A stretch of 36,357 nt of DNA from Glaciecola sp. UBA2563 (GCA_002340325.1 DDLV01000003.1:1-36357), one strand, 5' to 3'. Shown: positions 7,019 to 15,942, counted from the first letter of the stretch. Numbers and translations are program-made. Notes: a model not told the origin generated them from the sequence alone.

Positions 7019-8116
7019 CTAGTTGTTGCGCGTAATTCGATATAATACCGAATTATCTCCATCCGAGAGCACATATACATCACCTTGTTGATTAACTTCT
7101 ATATCGCGCAAGCGGCGTTCGTTATCCACAAACAGATCAGGAAGCGGTTCAAACTTTTCGTTTAGTACATAAATGCGTTTATACTTTAGCGACGTAATAA
7201 GGTACTGGTTTTGTAATTCGGGATACTTATCACCTTGATAAAAAATCATTGAAGACGGCGCTATCGATGGCGTCCAATCAACGAGCGGAAGCTCCATACC
7301 GTGGTAATCGGTGAATGGAGAAATTGTCGAGCCAATATAATCTTTACCATTCGTTACCACCGGCCAACCATAATTGCTTCCCGCTGTGATAACATTTACC
7401 TCATCGCCCCCTGCCGGACCGTGCTCATGCGCAACGATGGTGCCATCATCGAGTATAATTAACCCCTGTCCATTTCGATGCCCATATGAATAGACATAGC
7501 TCTGTGGCGATAATGGATTATCAAAAAAAGGATTTGACGTTAATGCCTGTCCCTCAGCCGACATTCGTAAGATCTTACCAAGATGGCTGGTTTTCACCTG
7601 CGCTTTTTCCCGATAATCAAAACCGTCACCTGAAGTGATAAGTAAGTTATTTTGGCTATCAAACACCATTCTGCCTGCGTAATGAACCGGCGTATCTTTA
7701 GAATCAGCAACGCGAAAGATATCTTCAATCTCTGATATCAAAGGAATCGCCGCGTCTACATCTAGAGTTATTCTCTGCACTTTTAAATAGTTATCTTTAT
7801 TTGTACCTGCCGAATAACTCACATAGAGCCATTTGTTATTTTCATAATTTGGATGAGGCACGATATCAAGAATTCCTCCTTGTCCGCCTATTAATAGATC
7901 ATCAGGGGCGAACTCGACGACTGCTTTTTCTATGTTTTCAGGAAGTATCGTTAGTAGTAATAAATCACCTTCGCGCTGGCTAATAATTAGCTTATCATCG
8001 GATATGAATGACATCGCCCAAGGATTATCAATCCCCTCAAAAATTGCGTCTAGATGAAATTCCGCACGAACAAAGCCAACAAATGATAAAAGGAAAACTA
8101 ATAGAGTTACACGCAT
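7019..8116 (-). CDS. PQQ-dependent aldose sugar dehydrogenase (soluble GDH/YliI-like)
   Basis: This exported six-bladed propeller enzyme belongs to the glucose/sorbosone dehydrogenase family (E. coli YliI/Asd), which oxidises sugars with PQQ in the periplasm. Visible family motifs are NPWAMSF, GGQGGILDIVPHP, YAGRMVF, GDGFDYREKAQ, LGKILRM, YSYGHRNGQGL, EHGPAGGDEVN, GSNYGWPVV and WTPSIAPSSM, ending in LRDIEVNQQGDVYVLSD. The length of about 365 residues is normal. ATG 8116 gives a clean signal peptide (MRVTLLVFLLSFVGFVRA) with GAG 7 nt upstream; an in-frame TTG at 8122 is less likely. No PQQ synthesis genes are in the window. An intrinsic terminator follows at 6882-6915. Confidence 0.9.
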   Translation of the reverse strand: MRVTLLVFLLSFVGFVRAEFHLDAIFEGIDNPWAMSFISDDKLIISQREGDLLLLTILPENIEKAVVEFAPDDLLIGGQGGILDIVPHPNYENNKWLYVSYSAGTNKDNYLKVQRITLDVDAAIPLISEIEDIFRVADSKDTPVHYAGRMVFDSQNNLLITSGDGFDYREKAQVKTSHLGKILRMSAEGQALTSNPFFDNPLSPQSYVYSYGHRNGQGLIILDDGTIVAHEHGPAGGDEVNVITAGSNYGWPVVTNGKDYIGSTISPFTDYHGMELPLVDWTPSIAPSSMIFYQGDKYPELQNQYLITSLKYKRIYVLNEKFEPLPDLFVDNERRLRDIEVNQQGDVYVLSDGDNSVLYRITRNN

Positions 8117-8257
8117 ATCCAATCTCGTATTTTATTGAAGAACATCTAAGTCAACTGCCAACCAACGTACTTATATGTATGCATTAATAGCAGCAATTAG
8201 CTCAAGTAGGCTATACTCTTGTACAGTCTCTGAGCCGCATTAAGATCGTATTTGATA

Positions 8258-8698
8258 ATGGGTAAAATTATAAATCGAATCGGGCGTTTTTCCATTTCGT
8301 GGTTTGTTGCGTTTTGTTTAGCCAGTATTCTGCATACACAAACCGTGCTAGCTGAACTGACAGCACTAGACATTGAGATAAGCATTGCCGATCGACTTTC
8401 AACGGTATACAAGGATCTTATTGGCCTTGCACCTACCTATGGCATCGTTATATTCATTGGGCTTTTGATCGCATTCACGGTTGCATGGTTACTTCAAAAA
8501 AAGCTCTCTGGTCGCTCTGTATGGTGGTATGGCGCTGCTGGAGGCACAGCAATATTTGTCATTTTGATGGCGATGTATCCGTTAATGAACATCACCATAT
8601 TAGCAAGCGCTCGTTCCACCATTGGACTTCTTTTACAGGTCACAGCAGGTATTTGCGGTGGTTTTCTTTACGGCAGCATGAGACCTGTCAATAAATAA
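8258..8698 (+). CDS. Hypothetical small polytopic membrane protein
   Basis: I do not recognise this protein of about 146 residues. Counting from the in-frame TTG at 8252, it has four hydrophobic stretches: 14-34 (possibly a cleaved signal), 63-82, 92-112 and 122-142, the last two Gly/Ala-rich with short loops. Such a layout fits a small integral inner-membrane protein. ATG 8258 is preferred over TTG 8252; neither has a strong ribosome site. It lies divergent from the sugar dehydrogenase and 67 bp upstream of the acyl-CoA synthetase. Confidence 0.65.
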   Translation: MGKIINRIGRFSISWFVAFCLASILHTQTVLAELTALDIEISIADRLSTVYKDLIGLAPTYGIVIFIGLLIAFTVAWLLQKKLSGRSVWWYGAAGGTAIFVILMAMYPLMNITILASARSTIGLLLQVTAGICGGFLYGSMRPVNK

Positions 8699-8726
8699 AA
8701 AACTGATCTCATTATGTTAATTTTGT

Positions 8727-8742
8727 GTTAATTTATATTAAC
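8727..8742. promoter_or_regulatory. Perfect dyad upstream of the acyl-CoA synthetase
   Basis: GTTAAT-TTAT-ATTAAC forms a 6-4-6 perfect inverted repeat 23 bp before the preferred GTG start. It could overlap the promoter or be an operator. It does not match the FadR consensus that I know. In such AT-rich DNA the chance of coincidence is not small. Confidence 0.3.
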
Positions 8743-8765
8743 CTTAAAATGTATGAGAATTGCCT

Positions 8766-10334
8766 GTGTCAGCTTCACATCTAATCCCTGAAAACATTCA
8801 TAATTTGGCCGATTACATCGAGCTTAAACTAAAAACATACGCTGATTTAAAAGCGTACAGTGCTATCGGTCAGGAAAAAACCTTTGCGGAAATGGATGCA
8901 CTATCTGCAAAATTTGGCGCATGGCTACAACAAAACACAAATCTAAAACCCGGTGATCGCGTTGCCGTACAATTACCAAACTTAATCCAAAATCCTATTG
9001 CGGTATATGGTGCCCTTCGTGCCGGGTTTGTCGTCGTCAATACGAACCCACTTTATACCCCTACTGAAATGCAGCATCAGTTCAATGATTCTGGTGCAAA
9101 ACTGTTGGTTATCTTGTCTGATTTTCTGCCTAAATATGAACAAGTCAAGGCAGATACAAACATAGACACCGTGATTGTTACATCAGCGACGCAACTCATT
9201 GACGGCAAGAAATTAGAAGGTTCACATCCTTGCTATGCACAAGTTTTTGAGGAAGCCGCTGACCTTGAGCTATCTCCAAGAGAGAATATCGGGTTAGAGA
9301 GTACGGCTATTTTGCAATACACAGGCGGTACAACTGGCGTTTCAAAAGGCGCAGAGTTGACCCACGCTAATGTACTAACAAACAGTATTCAAACCCTCGA
9401 TAGACTGGGCAAAACATTCAGAGAAGGCGAAGAAATAATTATTTGCCCATTACCGCTCTATCACATTTATGCCTTTACGGTTTGCATGATGACGTTCTTT
9501 GCGAAAGGCGCATTAATTGTACTTATTCCAAATCCGCGCGATATGGATGCATTTATTCATTTAATAAAGCCATACAAATTTACCGCTTTCGCCGGGCTCA
9601 ACACTCTCTTTATGGGATTATGCGCGCATCCACATTTTAAAGAATGTGATTTCAGCGAACTTAAGCTTACCATGTCTGGCGGCACGGCACTCACGTCAGC
9701 CGCCGCAGAACTATGGCAAGCAACGACAAACTGCTCGGTAACTGAAGGTTATGGGTTATCAGAGACAGCGCCGGTTTTAACATTCAACCAGCCCGGTAAC
9801 GAGTCATACGGCACTGTAGGTGCGGCATTAACCGGAACCGATATCAGAATGCTAGATGCGAACGACCAACCCGTAGAAAAAGGACAAGAAGGACAAATCG
9901 CCGCGAAAGGTCCTCAAGTTATGAGGGGATATTGGCGACGTCCAGAAGAAACCGCTAAAGTCATGACCGCAGACGGGTATTTTAAAACCGGTGATATTGG
10001 TAAGATAATGTCTGATGGGTGTATCAAGATTGTCGATCGTCTCAAGGACATGGTGCTTGTATCAGGCTTTAATGTCTACCCGAATGAAGTTGAGGATACG
10101 CTTACCCAGCATCCAAATATTCTTGAGGCCGCTGTTATCGGCAAGCCCGACGATAAAACACAAGAACGTGTGTGCGCGTATATTACGGTGAATGCACCAA
10201 TAGATACCGAAGAAGTTCAGGCGTTTTGTCGTAATTTGCTAACCGCATATAAAGTGCCTAAAGAAATCAATGTCATTGACGAATTGCCAAAAACAGCGGT
10301 AGGTAAAATTCTTCGACGTGCCCTTAGAGAATAA
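8766..10334 (+). CDS. Long-chain fatty-acid-CoA ligase (AMP-forming, FadD-like)
   Basis: This acyl-adenylate-forming enzyme activates fatty acids to acyl-CoA. In the 524-residue numbering from TTG 8760, the ATP loop YTGGTTGVSKG is at 187-197. It is followed by EGYGLSETAP, YFKTGDIG, DRLKDMVLVSGFNVYPNEVE and the C-terminal ELPKTAVGK with catalytic Lys516. All key motifs are intact. The MQHQFNDSGAK segment is typical of FadD. Start: GAG at 8755-8757 lies 8 nt before GTG 8766 but only 2 nt before TTG 8760, so GTG is preferred. A MITE begins 25 bp after the stop. The exact chain-length preference cannot be read from the sequence. Confidence 0.92.
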   Translation: MSASHLIPENIHNLADYIELKLKTYADLKAYSAIGQEKTFAEMDALSAKFGAWLQQNTNLKPGDRVAVQLPNLIQNPIAVYGALRAGFVVVNTNPLYTPTEMQHQFNDSGAKLLVILSDFLPKYEQVKADTNIDTVIVTSATQLIDGKKLEGSHPCYAQVFEEAADLELSPRENIGLESTAILQYTGGTTGVSKGAELTHANVLTNSIQTLDRLGKTFREGEEIIICPLPLYHIYAFTVCMMTFFAKGALIVLIPNPRDMDAFIHLIKPYKFTAFAGLNTLFMGLCAHPHFKECDFSELKLTMSGGTALTSAAAELWQATTNCSVTEGYGLSETAPVLTFNQPGNESYGTVGAALTGTDIRMLDANDQPVEKGQEGQIAAKGPQVMRGYWRRPEETAKVMTADGYFKTGDIGKIMSDGCIKIVDRLKDMVLVSGFNVYPNEVEDTLTQHPNILEAAVIGKPDDKTQERVCAYITVNAPIDTEEVQAFCRNLLTAYKVPKEINVIDELPKTAVGKILRRALRE

Positions 10335-10359
10335 TTATTACATTGCGGGACTATTACTA

Positions 10360-10624
10360 GGGCCTGTTTATCTTTGTACATTTTTTGTGTTGCCTCCTAA
10401 AATTGGCTAGTACAAGGCGTCGATGTTGAAGTTTGGTCATCCAAATGAGACAAAGACAACACAGTAATAGGCAATTTTAGGAGGCAACCCGTAGGGCAGC
10501 GGCCATTTTTCAGCCATACTGCTCAAAAATGGGTTCATTTGGAACCACCAAACCACACCCATTTGTGATTGTCTGACTAAAAAATGACCTGCTGCACAAA
10601 TAATGAACAAAGATAAACAGGCCC
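10360..10624. mobile_element. MITE with 18-bp terminal inverted repeats and TA duplication
   Basis: This 265-bp non-coding element is bounded by perfect 18-bp inverted repeats: GGGCCTGTTTATCTTTGT at 10360-10377 and its complement at 10607-10624. TA occurs immediately outside each end (10358-10359 and 10625-10626), which fits a 2-bp TA target duplication as made by IS630/Tc1-mariner transposases. An internal 17-bp inverted repeat (10389-10405 with 10472-10488, GTTGCCTCCTAAAATTG) and further hairpins make it highly structured. It encodes no transposase; a short frame crossing it has no family resemblance. It would depend on a transposase elsewhere in the genome (inference). Confidence 0.82.
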
Positions 10625-10628
10625 TAAG

Positions 10629-11084
10629 TTGTTTAATATAAATATAACGAGACTGCTCGAAGCGGACATTTCTCAAGTTTTTACACTGCTTGCTGACCAT
10701 GGCGCCTATGGAGAATTCAAAGGAATCGACGAAGCCAAACTTTTAGAACCTGGAAAGTCTGAAAAGAACGGTATAGGTGCCCTTAGAGAAATACGTTCAG
10801 CCGCAGGTGTATTACGTGAGCGTATCGTTGAATATGAGTATCCGTACAAATTGGGTTATTTGATTGAATATTCCAAACCTTTGCCATATCGTCATGATTT
10901 TGGTCTTATAACACTGTCTGAAAAACAAGAAGGCACTCAAAAATGCACTGAAGTTAATTGGCAATCTAAAGGTCATATCACCCTGCCGCTTATCGGGAAA
11001 TACTATTTTGATAAACAAATAGAGCGCGGCGGCAGTCGCGCTTTCGCGAGTATCCTAAAGCAAATAGATCAAAGACTTTCGTAA
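10629..11084 (+). CDS. SRPBCC family protein (polyketide cyclase/START-like)
   Basis: This 151-residue protein has a START/Bet v1-like lipid-binding fold signature: INITRLLEADISQVFTLLADHGAYGEF at the N-terminus, GIGALREIRSAAG in the middle, and a long C-terminal helix (KQIERGGSRAFASILKQIDQ). It probably binds a small hydrophobic ligand; the ligand is unknown. The start codon is TTG 10629, only 4 bp after the end of the MITE. The N-terminus looks complete, so the MITE lies in the leader, not the gene. If the element and one TA are removed, GCGGGA would lie about 11 nt before the TTG, so the insertion may have displaced the native ribosome site. Confidence 0.75.
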   Translation: MFNINITRLLEADISQVFTLLADHGAYGEFKGIDEAKLLEPGKSEKNGIGALREIRSAAGVLRERIVEYEYPYKLGYLIEYSKPLPYRHDFGLITLSEKQEGTQKCTEVNWQSKGHITLPLIGKYYFDKQIERGGSRAFASILKQIDQRLS

Positions 11085-11201
11085 GTAAGCGTTACATTTT
11101 CGGCATAGAATGCGTCTAGTCGTCAACATGGACGTGGTAATCTCATCAGAATTTCACAATCATTTCATAAGCACAATGAAACTATCTAAAAAGGCTCATT
11201 C

Positions 11202-12146
11202 ATGAATGTGAGCGATTTTGCACTGGACGTCATCGGACCCGTCGTACTTCTTATCGCATTTGGCTATTTTTTGTATAAACAAAACAAAGTGACAGACAGC
11301 TTTGTGCAAACCGCCTCGGGACTTATCTTTAATTTTGCGCTTCCAACCCTACTTTTTGTCAATATTTCTTCTGCTGATCTATCAGTACTAATCAATATAA
11401 AGAGCGTAAGCATCGGCGTCAGTGCCACGTTAATTGTATTTCTTCTTTGCATATTCCTCATTTCTCCGTTCGTAACCAAGAATGAAAATAAGGGCGTGCT
11501 GACTCAGGGCATTTTTCGGTCAAATATGGGCATTATTGGACTAGCATACTGCGCCAAAGCTTATGGTGATGAAGGACTTGCTTTGGCGGCGGTTTACATG
11601 GGATGCCTGACTATCCTTTATAATATCTTAAGTGTATTTGTATTGAATTTGTACCATGACAGTCAAACAAGCATTTTATCCATTATGAAGAAGATCGTAA
11701 CAAATCCCATCATATTAGGGATATGTTTAGGTATTATAGTAGCATTTTTAAACGTAAGATTACCGGATATTGTCAATACTACGCTGGGGTACTTTTCTCA
11801 ACTAACGCTTCCATTAGCACTCATCTGCACTGGCGCAGCGCTTCGGTTTACAGCGCTTGGAACACTTTGGAAAGTGGTATGCGTAGGGGTGATTGGCAAG
11901 TGTATCTTCTACCCTTTTATCATGGTAATACTCGCGATAAGTTTCGATATTAATGGCATGATGCTTGGGATCTTGTTTCTAATGGCCATAAGTCCAACCG
12001 CTGCGGCAAGTTATGTTATGGTCAAAAAATTAGGTGGAAACCATCAATTAGCCGCGCAACTTATTGCCGTTTCCACCGTTGTGTCATTACCCCTTACGAT
12101 AATAGGCTTTTATGTTTTAACTCAGTTTGCTGACGTCGCCTTTTAG
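11202..12146 (+). CDS. AEC family transporter (auxin efflux carrier type)
   Basis: This 314-residue inner-membrane protein of the AEC family has about ten hydrophobic helices in two five-helix halves. Family features include FNFALPTLLFVNIS near residues 43-56, FRSNMGIIGLAYCAKAYG near 105-122, TNPIILGICLGI, and LPLALICTGAALRF in the second half. Relatives export or import organic acids such as malate; the substrate here cannot be predicted. The ATG at 11202 follows a short leader, and the gene is 117 bp downstream of the SRPBCC gene on the same strand. An intrinsic terminator at 12151-12177 follows at once. Confidence 0.88.
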   Translation: MNVSDFALDVIGPVVLLIAFGYFLYKQNKVTDSFVQTASGLIFNFALPTLLFVNISSADLSVLINIKSVSIGVSATLIVFLLCIFLISPFVTKNENKGVLTQGIFRSNMGIIGLAYCAKAYGDEGLALAAVYMGCLTILYNILSVFVLNLYHDSQTSILSIMKKIVTNPIILGICLGIIVAFLNVRLPDIVNTTLGYFSQLTLPLALICTGAALRFTALGTLWKVVCVGVIGKCIFYPFIMVILAISFDINGMMLGILFLMAISPTAAASYVMVKKLGGNHQLAAQLIAVSTVVSLPLTIIGFYVLTQFADVAF

Positions 12147-12150
12147 TAAT

Positions 12151-12177
12151 GGCCTTTCTTAGGGCCTTATTTTTTTT
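12151..12177 (+). terminator. Intrinsic terminator of the AEC transporter gene
   Basis: GGCCTT pairs with AGGGCC (one G-U pair) around a TCTT loop, followed by TTA and eight T. It begins 4 bp after the transporter stop and overlaps the last codons of the convergent aminopeptidase gene, whose Lys-Lys end is encoded by the same T-run read in reverse. Confidence 0.7.
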
Positions 12178-13708
12178 CTCTCACAAGCTGATCCATAAAC
12201 CTAACGCCCCACCCTTGGGCGCCTCTAGGCACAGTTGGCCTGTCTGCTTCAAGCCAATCAACACCTGCAATATCGAGGTGGATCCACGGTTGGTCTTCGT
12301 CAACAAAGGTCCCGATAACCGCCGCGCCAATGGACGCACCTGGGTTACCAGCGCCTGAGTTTTTGATATCTGCGATATCCGAAGCAATTTGGTCAAAATG
12401 ATTAGGGTGTAGTGGCAGCGGCCAGACATGTTCACCAGAACGTTTACCGATACCCATCACTTCAACTGACGTTTCAATATCGCGCGTTATTAGCGCCGCA
12501 TATTCAAAACTTAGCGCTCTGACCGCACTACCTGTCAGTGTAGCGATGTTGAGAAGTAATGCGGGCTGATATTCTTTTTGCGCATAATAAACGGCATCTG
12601 AGAGTAATAACCTACCCTCAGCGTCGGTGGAAATAATTTCTATCGTCGTGCCTTTCATTGTGTCAAGGGCATCACCGGGTCGAATGGCATCTTCAGCGGG
12701 CATATTTTCTGCCAGAGGCATTAGGCCAACAACATTCGCAGCTTCTTGCCTTGATGCTATGGCATACATAGTTCCTGCGACCGCGGCAGCACCAGATAAG
12801 TCAGACTTCATTTGCCACATGTTTGCATTGGGTTTTAAGCTGATACCACCTGTATCAAATGTAACGCCTTTTCCTGCCAGCGCAATGGGTGCTTTGTCTT
12901 TATCGCCTCCCATGTATTCAACAATCAGCAATCTAGGTTCGTGAATCGACCCTTGTCCTACACCAAGAATTGCGCCCATATTCAGCTTTTCCATGTCATT
13001 GACGTCAAGCACACGCACCTTAAGATTCTTTTTACCTTTCAATTTTTCTTTAACGCGATCAACAAACTCAACTGGGTAGAGACTTTTTCCAGGCTCCCAT
13101 GCCAAATCTCTGGCCAAATGCACGCCTTCAGCGATGTATCGAAGGTCGTTTTCGTAAAGGTTTTTCGCCATTTCGGGATTTGGTGTAATAAACTCAAGGG
13201 TTGAATTGCCGCCTCTTTTGACGGCTTTGTATTTGTCAAAAAAATAGTCTCGAAGGTGATAACCGTAGGCGATGTGAGCAGCGGGATAGGCTTCTGCAGT
13301 GTCTAAATTATCGATGATAATGGATGCGTCTACATCTTTTTCAGTTGAACGTAGAGCAGCGGCAATAGCGCCACCAAGGTCTTGTAATTCAGGTGCTGTA
13401 AGCTTGTCATCTTGTTGACTTCCGACCAATAACAAATGCGTTTTGCCTGCCACCATTTGTAAATGTAATACTTCATTCGCTGCTGCCGAAAACTCATTGA
13501 GCGCCAGTAGCTTAGTGATTTTGCCATCGCTGAGCGAGTCAAGCTCAGTTACAAAGCCGTCAAGCTCTTCGATGTTATCAACAAATGCAACCGTTATCGG
13601 TGACGAAGAGACATTATCTCCTACAAAGGTGACCGTTGGGCTGCTTTGTACTTTATGTGCGAACGAAACAAGACACAGCAAAAGACAAAACGAAATTGGT
13701 TTTAGCAT
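12167..13708 (-). CDS. Exported leucyl aminopeptidase, M17 family
   Basis: This dizinc aminopeptidase removes N-terminal residues from peptides. The catalytic domain is intact: Lys280 and Asp285 in GKGVTFDTGG, Lys292, Asp303, Asp362 and Glu364 in STDAEGRLLLSDA, and Arg366. The classical signature begins with Asn; here Ser is in that place. Unlike cytosolic PepA, this 513-residue protein starts with a Sec signal peptide (about 1-22, ending KVQS), so it probably acts in the periplasm or outside the cell. The N-terminal M17 domain spans about 25-190. The 3' end overlaps the terminator of the convergent AEC transporter gene. Confidence 0.92.
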   Translation of the reverse strand: MLKPISFCLLLCLVSFAHKVQSSPTVTFVGDNVSSSPITVAFVDNIEELDGFVTELDSLSDGKITKLLALNEFSAAANEVLHLQMVAGKTHLLLVGSQQDDKLTAPELQDLGGAIAAALRSTEKDVDASIIIDNLDTAEAYPAAHIAYGYHLRDYFFDKYKAVKRGGNSTLEFITPNPEMAKNLYENDLRYIAEGVHLARDLAWEPGKSLYPVEFVDRVKEKLKGKKNLKVRVLDVNDMEKLNMGAILGVGQGSIHEPRLLIVEYMGGDKDKAPIALAGKGVTFDTGGISLKPNANMWQMKSDLSGAAAVAGTMYAIASRQEAANVVGLMPLAENMPAEDAIRPGDALDTMKGTTIEIISTDAEGRLLLSDAVYYAQKEYQPALLLNIATLTGSAVRALSFEYAALITRDIETSVEVMGIGKRSGEHVWPLPLHPNHFDQIASDIADIKNSGAGNPGASIGAAVIGTFVDEDQPWIHLDIAGVDWLEADRPTVPRGAQGWGVRFMDQLVREKK

Positions 13709-13805
13709 AGCGACTCCAAATCTATTTAAATACAGGTAAAAGTACGCGCTGGAAACAGTTACCGATTAAAACAATTCAGTCGATGGAGAATGTTTGAAAC
13801 TTGCA

Positions 13806-13820
13806 GTACACGTTGTGTAC
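13806..13820. promoter_or_regulatory. Dyad upstream of the GGDEF/EAL gene
   Basis: GTACAC-GTT-GTGTAC is a perfect 6-3-6 inverted repeat. It lies about 150 bp upstream of the GGDEF/EAL start and 100 bp upstream of the aminopeptidase start, in the divergent intergenic region. It is a possible binding site for a dimeric regulator of either gene. The regulator is unknown. Confidence 0.35.
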
Positions 13821-13968
13821 AACCAATTATTGTAAAAATTCGTACTACTATAGGCGATACAAATAAACTATTCTTTAGTATAAAATTAAGTTCTTAAAAA
13901 GCGTCGAGATTTGCTAGAGACATTGCCATTTAAGCCGATAAAGGTAAATAATTAGTAGGATCCATTCA

Positions 13969-15942
13969 ATGACGTATATCCAACGCCAAAAATTTAAATA
14001 TTTTGGGCGGATTTTTTCGATAGTGTTGATAGCCGTAATGACCACCCTTTGGTTCATTTCTCAGTACCAGAATATCTACACAAAAAATATGAACGAGCTG
14101 GACGCGCTGAATCAAATGGAGATTCAGGCGCTGCAAACACAGTATTTCTTCAAAAAACAAGTCCAGGAATGGAAAAATATCTTACTACGCGGTCAGTCTG
14201 CCGATGATCTTGAAAAGTATTTAGATTTGTTTAGAAATGAATATGCAGCCACGCAAGCTAGCGCTAATTCACTTTACGAAAAAATAGACAGTAATAGTCA
14301 GACTAAAGCGCTCAGTGATAAATTCAGAGTAGAGCACAAAGAGATGTTCAATGAATATGCTAAAGCGCTAGAGGTTTACAAAGCAAATCAATTTGACGCG
14401 CAAAAAAGCGATGCCGAAGTAAGGGGAATAGACCGAGAGGCAACCGATGTGTTGGACGAGGTTGTGAGTATTTTAAATGATGAGATTTATATTAAACGCA
14501 ACTCAATTCTTACCAGACTGAACACGTTTGTATTGTTTTACGGTATCGCATTTCTCTTGTTACAAATGTTGTTTTGCTGGTTAGCGATTAAACTCACTGC
14601 AGCGCTGCTTAAATCTGGCCTCACGGACAAAGCAACTCAAATTGGCAATAGAGAACTTTTTATCAATACGATTTCAAACATCCTTGATAATAACCAGATT
14701 AGATCTTTTGCGATATTTGATCTGAATAACTTCAAAATCGTTAATGAAGCCTTTGGTAATCAAGGAGGAGACCGATTTTTGCAGTTGCTTGCATCTGATA
14801 TAAAACGCCATCTCAAGCCCAATGAAACGCTTTGCAGAGTTGGCGGTGATATGTTGGGAATTATTATGTTATGTAAAGACACAAAAACGTCAGTGAGACG
14901 AACAAAGAAGATCAAAAAAACGATTTCAGCATTCAAATATACGCAAGACAACATTCAAATGTCTCTTACTGCAAGTGCAGGTGTTTTTTGCATGCATGCT
15001 TCTGTTGAGAAAAACAGCCAACAAATCCTCAACAATCTGTATGCAAGCTTGCAAGAAGCCAAGTCGCTCGGTAAAAACAAAGTGGTCGTCTATTCGCCAG
15101 ATTCTGTCGAGATAAAACAACGCAGAGCACAAATGCAAAAAGTTCACGAGATCAACCTTGCGTTGGAAGAAAAACGCATCGTACTTTTCAGGCAGCAGGT
15201 GTTAGATTTGTCACTCAGTAATCCATCGCACTATTTTGAGATTTTGATGCGTGTGAAAGATAAAAACGGTGAGTACCAACCGCCGGGGCTATTTATCGCA
15301 GCGGCAGAGCGCTTTAAGATGATGGAATCTATCGACAGATACATTATTCAGTCGACAATTGATTATTTACGCAACTTCAGCGATGAAAGTGAGTACTATG
15401 CCATTAATCTTTCTGGTGCAACATTGTCAGATAAAACATTCATAACATTTATCGAGCAAATCTTTGATAACCCCGATATTCCTTCTGAGCGCATCTCATT
15501 TGAGATCACTGAAACCGACGTCGTCAAAAATTTAAAAATAGCAAGCAGCATATTAACCAAACTCAAGTCGTATGGTTGTAAAATTGCGCTGGATGATTTT
15601 GGAACGGGCATGTCATCTTATCGCTACCTGACTGAATTAGAGATTGATAAAATTAAGATTGATGGAAAGTTCATTCAAGACGTTGACAAAAAAACTAACA
15701 ACCAAGCAATCATAAGATCAGTTGTGCATCTTGCCAAAGAATTAAACATCAGAACAGTCGCCGAATTTGTTGAAACAAAAGCAGAACTGCAAACGATAAA
15801 GAAGCTTAATATCGACTATGCACAAGGTTACCTTATGCACAAACCTGAATTTTTATATCAACCTTCCTTATCCGTGACCTATGCATTAAGTGCAGATGAG
15901 AAAAAAGTCTATACAGCCGACGATGACATGGTAATGTTGTAA
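13969..15942 (+). CDS. Transmembrane GGDEF/EAL protein, likely c-di-GMP phosphodiesterase
   Basis: In this 657-residue protein, helices at about 14-31 and 184-206 enclose a mostly helical periplasmic sensor (32-183, resembling a four-helix bundle). A GGDEF domain (about 215-378) and an EAL domain (about 390-635) follow. The GGDEF motif is degenerate, reading GGDML at 292-296, so cyclase activity is unlikely. The EAL domain keeps its metal and catalytic residues: Glu424 (EIL), Asn480, Glu512, Asp542-Asp543, Lys563, Glu599 and Gln619. It is therefore probably a phosphodiesterase, perhaps with GTP-binding regulation through the GGDEF domain (inference). ATG 13969 is preceded by TAGGA. The last 34 nt overlap the convergent DUF2797 gene. 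Confidence 0.9.
   Translation: MTYIQRQKFKYFGRIFSIVLIAVMTTLWFISQYQNIYTKNMNELDALNQMEIQALQTQYFFKKQVQEWKNILLRGQSADDLEKYLDLFRNEYAATQASANSLYEKIDSNSQTKALSDKFRVEHKEMFNEYAKALEVYKANQFDAQKSDAEVRGIDREATDVLDEVVSILNDEIYIKRNSILTRLNTFVLFYGIAFLLLQMLFCWLAIKLTAALLKSGLTDKATQIGNRELFINTISNILDNNQIRSFAIFDLNNFKIVNEAFGNQGGDRFLQLLASDIKRHLKPNETLCRVGGDMLGIIMLCKDTKTSVRRTKKIKKTISAFKYTQDNIQMSLTASAGVFCMHASVEKNSQQILNNLYASLQEAKSLGKNKVVVYSPDSVEIKQRRAQMQKVHEINLALEEKRIVLFRQQVLDLSLSNPSHYFEILMRVKDKNGEYQPPGLFIAAAERFKMMESIDRYIIQSTIDYLRNFSDESEYYAINLSGATLSDKTFITFIEQIFDNPDIPSERISFEITETDVVKNLKIASSILTKLKSYGCKIALDDFGTGMSSYRYLTELEIDKIKIDGKFIQDVDKKTNNQAIIRSVVHLAKELNIRTVAEFVETKAELQTIKKLNIDYAQGYLMHKPEFLYQPSLSVTYALSADEKKVYTADDDMVML

Noticed and set aside
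10437..10700. 87-residue minus-strand frame across the MITE and the SRPBCC start
   Set aside because: It is built from MITE sequence and the antisense of a recognised gene; it resembles no transposase.
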